Shown here: one piece after another, positions 31,826 through 41,230 of the stretch
Layout of the letters: each line of letters starts with the position of its first letter
Position numbering within the stretch: the first letter of the stretch is position 1
Assembly: GCF_049847105.1 (NCBI RefSeq)
Contig: NZ_JBNCNS010000001.1
Span: forward strand, 372,001 to 436,000
Direction: 5' to 3'
Length of the DNA: 64,000 nt
Origin: Gordonia sp049847105
Lineage (GTDB): Bacteria; Actinomycetota; Actinomycetes; Mycobacteriales; Mycobacteriaceae
Notes under the pieces: model-generated
Told to the model about the DNA's origin: nothing
The model's database searches: none
The model's input: only the letters and a program-made list of their open reading frames with translations
Translations under genes and position numbers: made by a program

Positions 31826-33334
31826 GTGGAGAATTTCAAGACGATCGGCACCGTGCTGGACCCCACGCTCTCGTCCCATCCGGGGTCCCCTGCCATCGAG
31901 GCGGTGTCCGGGGTGTGGTCGTACGCCGAGCTCGATCAGCAGGCCCACCGCGCCGCGGGTGCGCTCTGGTCGCTCGGGGTACGGCCCGGAGACCGTGTCG
32001 CCGCATGTCTGCCCAATGATCTCGACATCGTCGCCGCCTTCCATGGCACCCAGCGGATCGGCGCGATCTGGGCCGGCATCGGGGAGGCGCTGTCCGAAGA
32101 GGAACAGGACGACGTCCGCGCGCTCTGTGAGCCGTCGGTGATCCTGGCGGGCGAGAGATGTCGCCTGACCTCCTCCGGGGTCGTCGACGCCGCGCGATGG
32201 TCCGAGCTGCTGGACCGGGACGAGATGGCCCCGCCGGTCGACATCGACATCGACATCGACGCACCGGCCGGTATCGCGTTCACGAGCGGAACGTCGGGAC
32301 GACCCAAGGCGGTGGTACACAGCCAGCGCAATCTGTTGCTCCCCGGTGCGGCGCTCCGGGCCGGTCGCGGTTTCGACCGGACGCTGCGCAAGGGCGACAG
32401 TTTTCCGCTCACGATCCTCAACCTGATGGTGCTGTCCACGCTGCTCACCGCCCAGTGCGGCGGATGCGCCGTGGTGATGAACCGCCGGGACGTCGACGGT
32501 GTCGCCGAGTGGATCACCACCCGCGGGGTCACCGTCTGGAACGGCGCCCCTGCACAGGTCTACGACCTCGCCCGCCGTCCGCACATCGATCTGGGCTCGC
32601 TCGAGGAGGTGTGGAGCGGCGGCAGCGACACCTCCGACGACCTGCGCGCGGACTTCGCCGCCGCCCACGGCATCGTGCCCCGCTCGACCTACGGCCTCAC
32701 CGAGGCGCCCGCGGTGGTGTCGATCGATCCGGTGGGTGAGGAGTGGCGCGCCGGAGCGAGTGGGCAGGTGCTCGACCACTACGACGTCGCCGCCTACGAC
32801 GACGACGGCCGGCGGCTACCTGCCGGCGAGCTCGGTGAACTGAAGGTCGCCGGCCGCACGGACGGTCCGTGGGCGCACGCCTGGCGGCCGATGCTGGGGT
32901 ACTGGGAGAACGACGGTCTGCGTCCCGCCGAAACCGGACCGGTGCCGACCGGTGACATCGGAACCGTCGACGACGACGGCTGGCTGACGGTGCTGGACCG
33001 CAAGAAGCTGGTCATCATCAGGGGCGGCGCCAACGTCTACCCCCTCGAGGTGGAGCGCGTCATCGGCTCCGACCCGGACGTCAGCCGGGTCGCCGTGTAC
33101 CCGGTGCCCGACCAACGTCTCGGACAACGGGTGGCCGCCGTGGTCGAGAGCACCGGAGACACGCGGGTCGACTTCGACTCCCTGGCTCAGCGCTGCCGAA
33201 AAGCCCTGTCCCCCTACAAGGTCCCGGAGATCTGGTCCCAGATCGACGCGCTACCGGTCAACGCGATGGGTAAGGTACAACGGACCGGCCTCATCGACCT
33301 CGTCGAGAGATCCACGAGCAGGAGCACCACGTGA
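31826..33334 (+). CDS. AMP-forming acyl-CoA ligase
   Basis: A 502-residue member of the ANL adenylating superfamily. The P-loop is FTSGTSGRPKAVVHS, the adenine-binding motif is STYGLTEAP, the hinge lies around LDRKKLVIIRGG, and the C-terminal Lys is in NAMGKVQR. It should convert a carboxylic acid to its CoA thioester via an acyl-AMP. The start is GTG 31826 with no ribosome site and a -10 box 6 nt upstream, so leaderless translation is likely. The stop overlaps the next GTG (GTGA). The specific acid is unknown. Confidence 0.88.
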   Translation: MENFKTIGTVLDPTLSSHPGSPAIEAVSGVWSYAELDQQAHRAAGALWSLGVRPGDRVAACLPNDLDIVAAFHGTQRIGAIWAGIGEALSEEEQDDVRALCEPSVILAGERCRLTSSGVVDAARWSELLDRDEMAPPVDIDIDIDAPAGIAFTSGTSGRPKAVVHSQRNLLLPGAALRAGRGFDRTLRKGDSFPLTILNLMVLSTLLTAQCGGCAVVMNRRDVDGVAEWITTRGVTVWNGAPAQVYDLARRPHIDLGSLEEVWSGGSDTSDDLRADFAAAHGIVPRSTYGLTEAPAVVSIDPVGEEWRAGASGQVLDHYDVAAYDDDGRRLPAGELGELKVAGRTDGPWAHAWRPMLGYWENDGLRPAETGPVPTGDIGTVDDDGWLTVLDRKKLVIIRGGANVYPLEVERVIGSDPDVSRVAVYPVPDQRLGQRVAAVVESTGDTRVDFDSLAQRCRKALSPYKVPEIWSQIDALPVNAMGKVQRTGLIDLVERSTSRSTT

Positions 33335-34107
33335 CACCGCCCGATCACCACACCGCCGAGATGTTCGATCTCGATGGCCGGGTGGCGATCGTGACGGGGG
33401 CGTCGTCGGGCCTCGGCACGGCCGTGGCGCAGGCGCTTGCCTCGGCCGGGGCACGCGTCGCGGTGGTCGCCCGCCGTCGCGAACGATTGACCGAGATCGC
33501 CGAACGTATCGACGGCGTGCCCATCGCCTGCGACCTGTCCGATCTCGATCGGGTGGGCGACATCGTGCCACAGGTCGCCGAGGCCCTCGGGCCGCCGGAG
33601 ATCGTGGTCAACGCCGCGGGCAGCATGTTCACCGAGGAGCGGGCCGAGTCCGAGCCCGTCGACGCCATCCGGCAGACCATGGGGCTGAACCTGATGGCAC
33701 CGTTCCTGCTGGCGCAGAACGTCTTCCCGCATATGCGGGCCGTCGGCCGCGGCTCGATCGTCAACATCTCCTCGATCAGCGGACGGGTCGGCATCCCCGG
33801 CATCCCCCAGGCGTCTTACGCGGCGAGCAAGGCGGGCCTGTCCGGACTGACCGCGGAACTGGCCGTCCAGTGGGCGCGGCACTCGATCCGGGTCAACACG
33901 GTGGCACCGGGCTTCTTCCGCAGCGAGATCACCAGCCCGCTGTACGAGAGCGAACGAGCTGCCGAGTACCTGAGACGCAACACCCCGCTGCCCATGCAGG
34001 GCTCCGCCGCCGACATCGTCGGAGCCGTGGTCTGGCTGGCCGGTGATGCGGCAGCATATGTGACGGGACAGACGATCGTCGTCGACGGCGGCTGGACCGC
34101 CCGCTGA
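33331..34107 (+). CDS. Short-chain dehydrogenase/reductase
   Basis: A 258-residue SDR with all standard motifs: TGASSGLGTAVAQ, NAAGS, Ser in ISSISGRVG, YAASK, and GQTIVVDGGW at the C-terminus. It overlaps the CoA ligase by 4 nt, so the two act together; oxidation of a hydroxyl on the newly formed CoA ester, or reduction of a keto group, are both possible. It is followed by operator site C. Confidence 0.87.
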   Translation: MTPPDHHTAEMFDLDGRVAIVTGASSGLGTAVAQALASAGARVAVVARRRERLTEIAERIDGVPIACDLSDLDRVGDIVPQVAEALGPPEIVVNAAGSMFTEERAESEPVDAIRQTMGLNLMAPFLLAQNVFPHMRAVGRGSIVNISSISGRVGIPGIPQASYAASKAGLSGLTAELAVQWARHSIRVNTVAPGFFRSEITSPLYESERAAEYLRRNTPLPMQGSAADIVGAVVWLAGDAAAYVTGQTIVVDGGWTAR

Positions 34108-34124
34108 CCGAACGGTCAACCAGT

Positions 34125-34142
34125 CAAGTATTGCTATCCTTA
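34125..34142. promoter_or_regulatory. Island operator, site C (before the AcuI-like gene)
   Basis: CAAGTATTGCTATCCTTA; its reverse complement matches site A at 16 of 18 positions. It lies 57 nt before the TTG start at 34199 and 18 nt after the preceding SDR stop, which marks a new promoter inside a run of same-direction genes. Possible -10 boxes (TATCCT, 34135-34140; TATGAG, 34141-34146) overlap it. Confidence 0.68.
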
Positions 34143-34198
34143 TGAGGATTGACGTAACGTCGGCCTCAACGACTTTTCTCCCTTGGGAAGGAACGGCT

Positions 34199-35188
34199 TT
34201 GCAGAAGTTTTCGGCTGTTGTCATCGAGAAGGGCGAGTCCGGCCAGTCGGTCTCGGTCAAGGACCTGGAGGCATCCGACCTCCCCCAAGGTGATGTCGAG
34301 ATCGAGGTGGACTACTCCTCGCTGAACTTCAAGGACGCACTCGCCATCACCGGCAGCTCCCCCATCGTCCGGACATTTCCGATGGTGCCCGGCATCGACC
34401 TCGCGGGCACCGTCGCCGAGAGTTCGCATCCGGACTGGTCCGCGGGCGATCGGGTGGTGCTGAACGGTTGGGGTGTCGGAGAGTCTCATTGGGGCGGCTT
34501 CGCCCAGCGTGCCCGACTCAAGGGTGACTGGCTGATCCCGCTGCCGTCGGAGTTCACGTCACGCCAGGCGATGGCCATCGGCACCGCCGGCTACACCGCG
34601 AGCCTCTGCGTCGAGGCATTGCTCGACGGCGGCGTGCGGCCCGATCAGGGTGAGGTGCTCGTCACCGGTGCGACCGGCGGCGTGGGCAGCGTCGCGATCG
34701 CGTTGCTGACCAAGGCCGGATTCTCGGTTGCCGCATCCACCGGGAAGACCTCCGAGTCCGCCTACCTCGAACAGCTGGGTGCCACCACGATCGTCGATCG
34801 CGCCGAGCTCGCCGAAAAGGGCAAGCCCATGCAGAAGGAGCGCTGGGCCGGCGTGGTCGATTCCGTCGGCAGCCACACCCTTGCCAACGCCTGCGCGCAG
34901 ACCCGGTACGGCGGAGCAGTCGCAGCGTGCGGCCTCGCGCAGGGCATGGACTTCCCGGCGTCGGTGGCACCGTTCATCCTGCGCGGCGTGTCCCTGCTGG
35001 GCATCGACAGTGTGATGGCACCCAAGCAGCGCCGGATCACCGCCTGGAATCGGCTGGCGCGTGACCTCGATCCCGATGCGCTGGAATCGATCGCGCGCGA
35101 CGTGTCGCTCGCGGATTCGGTCGCGGCGGCGGGACAACTCATGGACGGCGCGATTCGCGGCCGAATCGTCGTCGACGTCAATCGATAG
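34199..35188 (+). CDS. AcuI/YhdH-like MDR oxidoreductase
   Basis: A 329-residue zinc-free medium-chain dehydrogenase/reductase of the acrylyl-CoA reductase (AcuI/YhdH) group: SSLNFKDALAITG near the N-terminus, VPGIDLAGTV, and the NADPH-binding VTGATGGVGSVAIALL. It should reduce a 2-enoyl-CoA (acrylyl-CoA in the type enzyme) with NADPH. TTG 34199 is preferred to the in-frame ATG at 34142, because a GGGAAGGAA ribosome site lies at 34184-34192 and ATG 34142 falls within operator site C. The next gene follows after 13 nt. Confidence 0.85.
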   Translation: MQKFSAVVIEKGESGQSVSVKDLEASDLPQGDVEIEVDYSSLNFKDALAITGSSPIVRTFPMVPGIDLAGTVAESSHPDWSAGDRVVLNGWGVGESHWGGFAQRARLKGDWLIPLPSEFTSRQAMAIGTAGYTASLCVEALLDGGVRPDQGEVLVTGATGGVGSVAIALLTKAGFSVAASTGKTSESAYLEQLGATTIVDRAELAEKGKPMQKERWAGVVDSVGSHTLANACAQTRYGGAVAACGLAQGMDFPASVAPFILRGVSLLGIDSVMAPKQRRITAWNRLARDLDPDALESIARDVSLADSVAAAGQLMDGAIRGRIVVDVNR

Positions 35189-35201
35189 ATCGGGGAACAC
35201 G

Positions 35202-36401
35202 TTGAGCAGCACGACCGAATCGAAGACCGAGGCCACCGAGCTCGATCTGTCCGACGTCGACCATCGGGTCGGCAAGCCGATCGGCGGTGGGCAGCTGTGG
35301 GATCCGTGCAGCACGTCCGACATCCGCCGGTGGGCCATGGCGATGGACAACCCGAACCCGATCCACTGGAACGAGGAGTTCGCTCGGGAGTCCCGGTACG
35401 GCGGCCTCATCGCACCCCAATCCATCGCGGTGGCACTGGATTACGGCCACGGGGCGGCACCCGCCTGTGTCGGGCACATCCCCAACAGTCATCTGATCTT
35501 CGGCGGCGAGGAGTGGTGGTTCTACGGGACGCCCGTACGGCCCGGCGACAAGCTGTTCCAGGAACGTCGCTTTCACGACTACAAGGTCGCGGACACCAAG
35601 TTCGCGGGACCCACGATGTTCTCCCGCGGCGACACCACCCACACCAACCAGCACGGCGCCCTGGTGGCACGGGAACGCTCGACGGCGATCCGTTACCTCA
35701 CCGCCGAGGCCACCAAGCGCGGCATGTACGACAACCAGGTCGGCGTGATCAAGAAGTGGTCAAACGACGAACTGATCGAGCTCGAGGCGCTGCGACGCGA
35801 GTGGCTGCTGTCGAATCGTCTGGGGGTGTCGCCGCGGTTCGACGAGGTGAAGGTCGGCGACACGCTGCCCCGCCGGGTGATCGGGCCGCACAGCATCGCA
35901 TCGTTCACCACCGAGTACCGGGCGTTCCTGTTCAACATCTGGGGAACGTTCGAATGGGTTGCGCCCGAAGGGATCGACGACCCGTGGGTCTACCAGGATC
36001 CGGGCTGGGGCGAAGGCTTCGGATTCGACGAAGAGGACGCCAAGATCGATCCGCGCAAGCGTGACGGGCTCTATGTCGGCCCATCCCGGGGCCACATCGA
36101 CGCCGAGAAGGCGGGCGAGGTGGGCATGGCGCGCGCTTATGGGTACGGCGCGACGATGGGCGCGTGGTGCACCGACTTCCTCGCAAATTGGGCAGGTTAC
36201 GACGGCATGGTCCGGCACACCAAGGCGGATTTTCGGGCTCCGGCCTTCGAGGGCGATGTGACCTACTTCGACGCCGAGGTCATCGACAAGCAGCCCGAGT
36301 CCGAATGGGGCGTCCCGCTCGTCCAGATCAAGTTGAAGCTCACCAACCAGGACGGCGCCGGCCTGGTGTCGTGTACCGCCGAGGTCGAACTGCCGCGCTG
36401 A
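35202..36401 (+). CDS. FAS1-like/MaoC-type double hot-dog acyl-CoA dehydratase
   Basis: A 399-residue protein with two hot-dog halves. The N-terminal half has a hydratase-2-like active site (MDNPNPIHWNEEFARESRYGG, seen in two adjacent stretches) with Asp and His, and the C-terminal half ends in a hot-dog segment (VPLVQIKLKLTNQDG). This architecture occurs in steroid-type and 3-methylfumaryl-CoA-type hydratases. It should hydrate or dehydrate a branched or bulky acyl-CoA. TTG 35202 is chosen with a GGGGAA site just upstream; the longer upstream frame overlaps the AcuI-like gene. Confidence 0.82.
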   Translation: MSSTTESKTEATELDLSDVDHRVGKPIGGGQLWDPCSTSDIRRWAMAMDNPNPIHWNEEFARESRYGGLIAPQSIAVALDYGHGAAPACVGHIPNSHLIFGGEEWWFYGTPVRPGDKLFQERRFHDYKVADTKFAGPTMFSRGDTTHTNQHGALVARERSTAIRYLTAEATKRGMYDNQVGVIKKWSNDELIELEALRREWLLSNRLGVSPRFDEVKVGDTLPRRVIGPHSIASFTTEYRAFLFNIWGTFEWVAPEGIDDPWVYQDPGWGEGFGFDEEDAKIDPRKRDGLYVGPSRGHIDAEKAGEVGMARAYGYGATMGAWCTDFLANWAGYDGMVRHTKADFRAPAFEGDVTYFDAEVIDKQPESEWGVPLVQIKLKLTNQDGAGLVSCTAEVELPR

Positions 36402-36435
36402 GGCGGCATCACCTGTCATCCAAGCGAGGTCAGCC

Positions 36436-38133
36436 ATGAGCACCCCGTCCACCGGCGCTGCACCGTCGGTCGCCACCGGTCCCCCACTCGATGACGAACC
36501 CGGCCTCGGAACCCTCACGCTGCCAGGCTTTCTCCGCGAGGTGACCGAGAAGTTCGGTGACCGGGAGGCCCTGGTCATGCGGACTGCGCAGGGTGCGGTC
36601 CGCTGGTCCTACACGGACCTGTGGGAGCGGTCGATCGAGGTGGCACGCGCACTCCGCGCCCGAGGCGTGGGCAAGGACAGTCGCGTCGGGGTGTTGATGA
36701 CCAACCGCGCCGAATGGCTCTCCGCCGTCTTCGGAACCTCGCTGGCCGGCGGTGTCGCGGTCACGCTCAGCACCTTCTCGACTCCGGCCGAACTGGATCA
36801 TCTGCTCAAGGTGTCCGGTGTCTCGGTGCTGTTGTTCGAGCGCAGGATCGGGAAATCCGATCTCGCCGAGGTCCTCACCGAGCTGGAACCACAGCTCGCG
36901 ACCGCGACACCGGGGACGTTGCGATCGACGACGTATCCGTTCCTGACCTACCTGGCGACCGTCGGCGATGTCACCGGACACGTCGGCATCGACGACTGGG
37001 AGTCCTTCCTGGCGCTCGGGAGCAGCGAGCCGCGCGAACTGATCGAGTCGACCGCGGCGACCACTCGGCCCAGCGACACCGCGGTCCTGTTCTTCTCGTC
37101 GGGTTCGACGAGCCGGCCCAAAGGCATCGTCAGCGCGCACCGTGGCGTCACGATCCAGATGTGGCGATTCCGCCGCATGTACGGACTCACACCCGACGAC
37201 AACGTGCGGTGTTGGTCGGCCAACGGCTTCTTCTGGTCCGGGAACTTCGGGATGGCCCTCGGTTCCACACTGGCCAGTGGCGGGTCACTCGTCCTGCAGT
37301 CGATGTTCGACGCTTCCGGGGCGCTGGATCTGATGGATTCCGAGAAGGTGAACTTCCCGTTGGCCTGGCCCCACCAGTGGGCCGCACTCGAGGCGGCCCC
37401 GAATTGGGAATCGGTCGATCTGAGCAGCTTGCGGTTCGTCGACCGCAACACCGCCCTCGCGCGGCATGCCACCGTGTCGACGGACTACACCGAGCCCGGA
37501 CATGCGTACGGGAACACCGAGACCTTCACCATCACAACGTGCTTCGCGGCGAACACGCCGGATGAGGTGATCGGCGGCAGCAGCGGTGAGCCGCTGCCGG
37601 GGAACACCGTCAAGATCATCGACGCGATGCGCGGCGGCACGGTCCCGGTCGGTGAACGTGGCGAGATCTGTGTCAAGGGACCGACTCTCATGCTCGGCTA
37701 CCTGGGCACGCCGCTGGCCGAGACCCTCGACGACGAAGGCTTCTTCCACACCGGTGACGGCGGATACCTCGACGACTCGGGCCGGCTGTTCTGGGAAGGG
37801 CGCCTCACCGACATCATCAAGACCGGCGGCGCCAACGTGTCCCCGCTGGAGGTCGACGAGGTGCTGGTCGCGCATCCGGGCGTGAAGGTCACTCGCACCG
37901 TTGGCGTTCCGCACGACACCCTAGGCGAGGTGGTGGTGGCGTGCATCGTGCCCCACGCGGACGCCGACCTCGAGTCCGAGGGTATCCGCAGCTATCTGCG
38001 CGAGCAGCTCGCGAGCTACAAGGTCCCGCGCCATGTGTTGTTCTTCGGCGACGACGAGATCCGCCTGACCGGCAGCGCCAAGATCAAGACGAGCGACCTC
38101 CGGGACCTCGCGACCAGACGCCTGTCGACCTGA
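36436..38133 (+). CDS. AMP-forming acyl-CoA ligase (second in the island)
   Basis: A 565-residue ANL-superfamily ligase. The P-loop is FFSSGSTSRPKGIVSAHRG, the adenine motif HAYGNTETFT, the hinge DIIKTGGANVSP, and the C-terminal Lys lies in GSAKIKTSDL. The acyl-pocket side is divergent from that of the 31826 ligase, so the two probably act on different acids, for example the starting compound and a shorter intermediate. It ends the site C operon and is convergent with the acyl-CoA dehydrogenase operon, 33 nt away. Confidence 0.88.
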   Translation: MSTPSTGAAPSVATGPPLDDEPGLGTLTLPGFLREVTEKFGDREALVMRTAQGAVRWSYTDLWERSIEVARALRARGVGKDSRVGVLMTNRAEWLSAVFGTSLAGGVAVTLSTFSTPAELDHLLKVSGVSVLLFERRIGKSDLAEVLTELEPQLATATPGTLRSTTYPFLTYLATVGDVTGHVGIDDWESFLALGSSEPRELIESTAATTRPSDTAVLFFSSGSTSRPKGIVSAHRGVTIQMWRFRRMYGLTPDDNVRCWSANGFFWSGNFGMALGSTLASGGSLVLQSMFDASGALDLMDSEKVNFPLAWPHQWAALEAAPNWESVDLSSLRFVDRNTALARHATVSTDYTEPGHAYGNTETFTITTCFAANTPDEVIGGSSGEPLPGNTVKIIDAMRGGTVPVGERGEICVKGPTLMLGYLGTPLAETLDDEGFFHTGDGGYLDDSGRLFWEGRLTDIIKTGGANVSPLEVDEVLVAHPGVKVTRTVGVPHDTLGEVVVACIVPHADADLESEGIRSYLREQLASYKVPRHVLFFGDDEIRLTGSAKIKTSDLRDLATRRLST

Positions 38134-38166
38134 AGCGGTGGCCCCGCAGCGCAGCCGCGACGATGA

Positions 38167-39246
38167 TCAGGATCGGTATCGCTGCGCGATCCGGGCACGG
38201 TGCCGGGCCGGCGACCCGAACAACGTCCGATTCAGCGTCGCCCGTTTGAGATACACGTGAACGCCGCTCTCCCAGGTGTATCCCATGCCGCCGTGCAGTT
38301 GCATGGCCTTGCCCGCGACCCGCACGGCCATCTCACCGGTGAAGGACGCGGCCATGGCGACCGCGACCGACGCCCCCGGTGACCCGTCGCTCACCTGCCG
38401 GACCGCGGAGCCGACCAGCTTCCGTGCCACCGTCACATCGACGAGCATGTCGGCACAGGCATGTTTGACGGCTTGGAACGACCCGATCTTCCGTCCGAAC
38501 TGCTCACGCACCCCGGCGTAGCCGACGGTCTTCTCGAGCATCGCCTCCGCCAGACCGAGGCTGTCGCACGCCACCGCCGCCGCGGCCCGATCGCACAGCA
38601 GCACTGCGGCATCGGCACCGTCGCGATACCGCCACACCGCACCGTCGTCGACCCGCACATCCGCCGCGGTGATCCGTCCGAAGGTACGTGTGGCGTCGAC
38701 CACCGGTCGCGCCTCCACGTGCAGGCCGCCGGCTTGCGCGTCGACATCCACGATCACCGTCTCCCCTGCCGACGTGGCCGCCGGAACCAGGAGTCGATCG
38801 GCGTCGGGAGCACCGAGGACGAAATCTGCACCGCCGCGCAGCACCAGACCGCCCGTGGCGCCGGCCAGATGAAAATGGCAGCCTCCCGGATGATCACCGT
38901 CTAATGCGAGGACGGGCACCACGTCACCCGACGCGGTCTGCCGGAGCATCCGGTCCCATGAGGCGCAGGGCTCGACCTGCCCGAGAGCCCCCAATGCCAG
39001 ACCGGCGACGGCCGGATATGGGCCGCTCGCCACCGCACGGCCCATCTCCCGCAGGACGACCGACACCTCGGCGAAGGTGGCGTCCGCACCGTCGTGGGTG
39101 GCCGGCACCTCAAGTCCCAGCCATCCCGAGCTCGCGATCAGACGCCAATCCAGCCCTTGGCCGGATGACCTGGTGGACAGCATATTCCGGGCCACAGCAG
39201 AGAGTTCGTCGTGGAATTCGGAGAGTTCGTCGGCCCGCGTCGACAT
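38167..39246 (-). CDS. Acyl-CoA dehydrogenase, small partner subunit (pair 1)
   Basis: A 359-residue acyl-CoA dehydrogenase homologue. The C-terminal helical domain is well kept (REQFGRKIGSFQAVKHACADM and LHGGMGYTWE), while the N-terminal and middle parts are shortened and divergent. Adjacent large-plus-small pairs of this kind form heterotetramers in actinobacterial steroid and terpenoid catabolism (ChsE-type), with FAD shared across subunits. It overlaps the large subunit gene by one base (TGATG). The predicted role is alpha,beta-dehydrogenation of a bulky acyl-CoA with its partner at 39246. Confidence 0.85.
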   Translation of the reverse strand: MSTRADELSEFHDELSAVARNMLSTRSSGQGLDWRLIASSGWLGLEVPATHDGADATFAEVSVVLREMGRAVASGPYPAVAGLALGALGQVEPCASWDRMLRQTASGDVVPVLALDGDHPGGCHFHLAGATGGLVLRGGADFVLGAPDADRLLVPAATSAGETVIVDVDAQAGGLHVEARPVVDATRTFGRITAADVRVDDGAVWRYRDGADAAVLLCDRAAAAVACDSLGLAEAMLEKTVGYAGVREQFGRKIGSFQAVKHACADMLVDVTVARKLVGSAVRQVSDGSPGASVAVAMAASFTGEMAVRVAGKAMQLHGGMGYTWESGVHVYLKRATLNRTLFGSPARHRARIAQRYRS

Positions 39247-40451
39247 CAGGTTCCCTTCGGTTCACGGGGCAGACGGAGGCCACGCTCCCCGATGATGGTG
39301 CGCTGGATCTCGCTGGTACCGCCCGGGATGGTCCACTCCCATGAGCCGATGAAGTCGAGTACCCAGGTACCCGATTCCCATCCGCTCGACAACGGCTTGC
39401 GCAGTTGCGTCTGAGCCTCGAGCCCACCGATCTCGGCCCCGAAATCCATGACCCGCTGAAGGAGTTCGCTGTAGTACAGCTTGACGATGGAGGCGTCGGC
39501 CGGCCCGCTGTGATCGGCGACGAACTCCGCACACAGCAGGCGCAGACCGGTGATCTCGGTCTCCAGAGCCGCAAGTCGATCGGCCACCCGTGAATCATCC
39601 AGCGGCCGTGCGCCGTCCGGCCCGGGGCGATGGCAGAGGTCGACGAGCCACGGGAAGCCGCCGTGGCCGAGCCGCTCGGCGAGTTCGAGCATCGTCATCC
39701 CGCGTTCGGCACCGAGGGTCGCCTGCGCCACCTGCCAGCCCTCGTTCTCGGGCCCCACGAGCTGCGTTGCGGGGATCTCCACGTCGTTGAGGAAGATCTC
39801 GCAGAAGTGCGCCTCCCCAGTGGCCTGACGAATCGGACGCACCTCGATGCCGGGTGAGGTCATGTCGAGCAGAAAGTACGAGATCCCTTGGCGTTTGGGT
39901 GCATCGGGATCGGTGCGCGCGAGGAGCAGACACCAGTCCGCATGCAGTGCGCCACTGGCCCAGAGCTTCTGACCGTTCACCAGATAGTGGTCGCCGATTC
40001 GGCGCGCCGACGTCGACATGGCCGCCATGTCGGAGCCGGCGCCTGGTTCGGAGAAGCCCTGACACCAGATCTCACCGTCGAGAATCGCGGGCAGGTGCCG
40101 CGAGCGCTGCCCGTCGGTCCCCCCAGCGAGCAAGGTGGACGCGGCATGGTGAATCGACACGAACGGGAGGACCAGACGGGGCGCGTCATGCGCCGCCAGC
40201 TCTTGGTAGAGCACCACCTGATCGGCAACGGACATCCCACCACCCCACTCCTTCGGCCAGTGCGGCACCGCGTACCCCGCACCGCGCAGCGTGGCGAACC
40301 ACTCCTTCTGAAAGGCCACGAAGGTCTCGTCGGACGCCCCGGTCTGCGTGGTCCGCCAGTCGGTCGGCACGTGGACGTTGCACCACTCGCGGACCTCGGA
40401 CCGAAAGTCCTCGGAGGCCTGATCACCAACGGCCGACGACACCTCTGTCAT
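39246..40451 (-). CDS. Acyl-CoA dehydrogenase, large subunit (pair 1)
   Basis: A 401-residue flavin acyl-CoA dehydrogenase with CQGFSEPGAGSD (FAD/substrate binding) and the C-terminal GGTSEIQRTIIGERG. The position of the catalytic Glu in medium-chain enzymes (YEGT) is Gly here (IPGGT), so the base must be elsewhere or in the partner subunit. It sits next to the small homologue at 38167 and overlaps the crotonase gene by 4 nt. The substrate is unknown; the pairing suggests a cyclic or branched acyl-CoA. Confidence 0.9.
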   Translation of the reverse strand: MTEVSSAVGDQASEDFRSEVREWCNVHVPTDWRTTQTGASDETFVAFQKEWFATLRGAGYAVPHWPKEWGGGMSVADQVVLYQELAAHDAPRLVLPFVSIHHAASTLLAGGTDGQRSRHLPAILDGEIWCQGFSEPGAGSDMAAMSTSARRIGDHYLVNGQKLWASGALHADWCLLLARTDPDAPKRQGISYFLLDMTSPGIEVRPIRQATGEAHFCEIFLNDVEIPATQLVGPENEGWQVAQATLGAERGMTMLELAERLGHGGFPWLVDLCHRPGPDGARPLDDSRVADRLAALETEITGLRLLCAEFVADHSGPADASIVKLYYSELLQRVMDFGAEIGGLEAQTQLRKPLSSGWESGTWVLDFIGSWEWTIPGGTSEIQRTIIGERGLRLPREPKGT

Positions 40452-41230
40452 CGGCGCGCCGCCCGGGTCGCCATCGCCTGCAAGCGTTCCCGATGCTCAT
40501 CGGTCTGCATCGTGACCACCTCGGCCGCGAAACCGGCCTGCAGCGGACCGCCGAGCGCCTGGGACAAGTGCATGTTGACGATGCGTTTGGTGCTCTGTAA
40601 TGCCTCCCGTGGCTGGGCGGCCAGACGAATGGCCAGCGCACGCGCCTCATCCATGAGTTCGTCGCGCGGCGCGACCCGTGTCGCAAGCCCCAGTTCGACG
40701 GCGGTGGCCGCGGGAATCCGGTCACCGGTGTAGAGGTATTCCCGTGACCTCAGGATCGGTGTGAGCAGCGGCCAGAACGCGGCGCCGCCATCCCCGGCGA
40801 CCAGGCCTACCGCAACGTGCGGGTCGGCGAGATATGCACTCTCCGAGATGAGCACGACATCACAGAGCACTGCCATGCTGCAGCCGAGCCCCACCGCCGG
40901 GCCGTTGACCGCGGCGATCACCGGCAGCGGGAATCGCAACATCTCGTCGATGATCTCGGCGCCCTCACGGATGCTGTCGTCGCGTGCGACCGGATCGTCG
41001 AGGAACGACGTGATCCACCCGAGATCGCCTCCGGCACTGAACGCGCGCCCCGATCCGGTGAGGATGACGACGGCCGCTTCACGGTCGGCGGCGAGTTGTC
41101 GCCAGACGTTGGCCAGTGCCCAGTGCAGCGATTTGTTGACCGCACCGAGCTCGCCGGGGCGATTGATCGTGACGATGCGGACCGGTCCCTCGCTGCGCAC
41201 CGACAGTTCATCGGGAAGGTCGTAGGTCAT
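40448..41230 (-). CDS. Enoyl-CoA hydratase/isomerase family protein
   Basis: A 260-residue crotonase homologue. The oxyanion segments FSAGGDLG and GPAVGLGCS are present. The first catalytic-acid position (PE in hydratases) reads DPHVAVG, that is His in place of Glu, while the second Glu is kept (SREYLYTG). This suggests an isomerase, hydrolase or other crotonase reaction and not simple hydration. It lies between the two acyl-CoA dehydrogenase pairs and overlaps both neighbours by 4 nt. Confidence 0.86.
   Translation of the reverse strand: MTYDLPDELSVRSEGPVRIVTINRPGELGAVNKSLHWALANVWRQLAADREAAVVILTGSGRAFSAGGDLGWITSFLDDPVARDDSIREGAEIIDEMLRFPLPVIAAVNGPAVGLGCSMAVLCDVVLISESAYLADPHVAVGLVAGDGGAAFWPLLTPILRSREYLYTGDRIPAATAVELGLATRVAPRDELMDEARALAIRLAAQPREALQSTKRIVNMHLSQALGGPLQAGFAAEVVTMQTDEHRERLQAMATRAARR

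Noticed and set aside
34142..34198. ATG 34142 as start of the AcuI-like gene
   Set aside because: This ATG lies at the edge of operator site C without a ribosome site, and the added 19 residues do not look like the family N-terminus; TTG 34199 has a good ribosome site.
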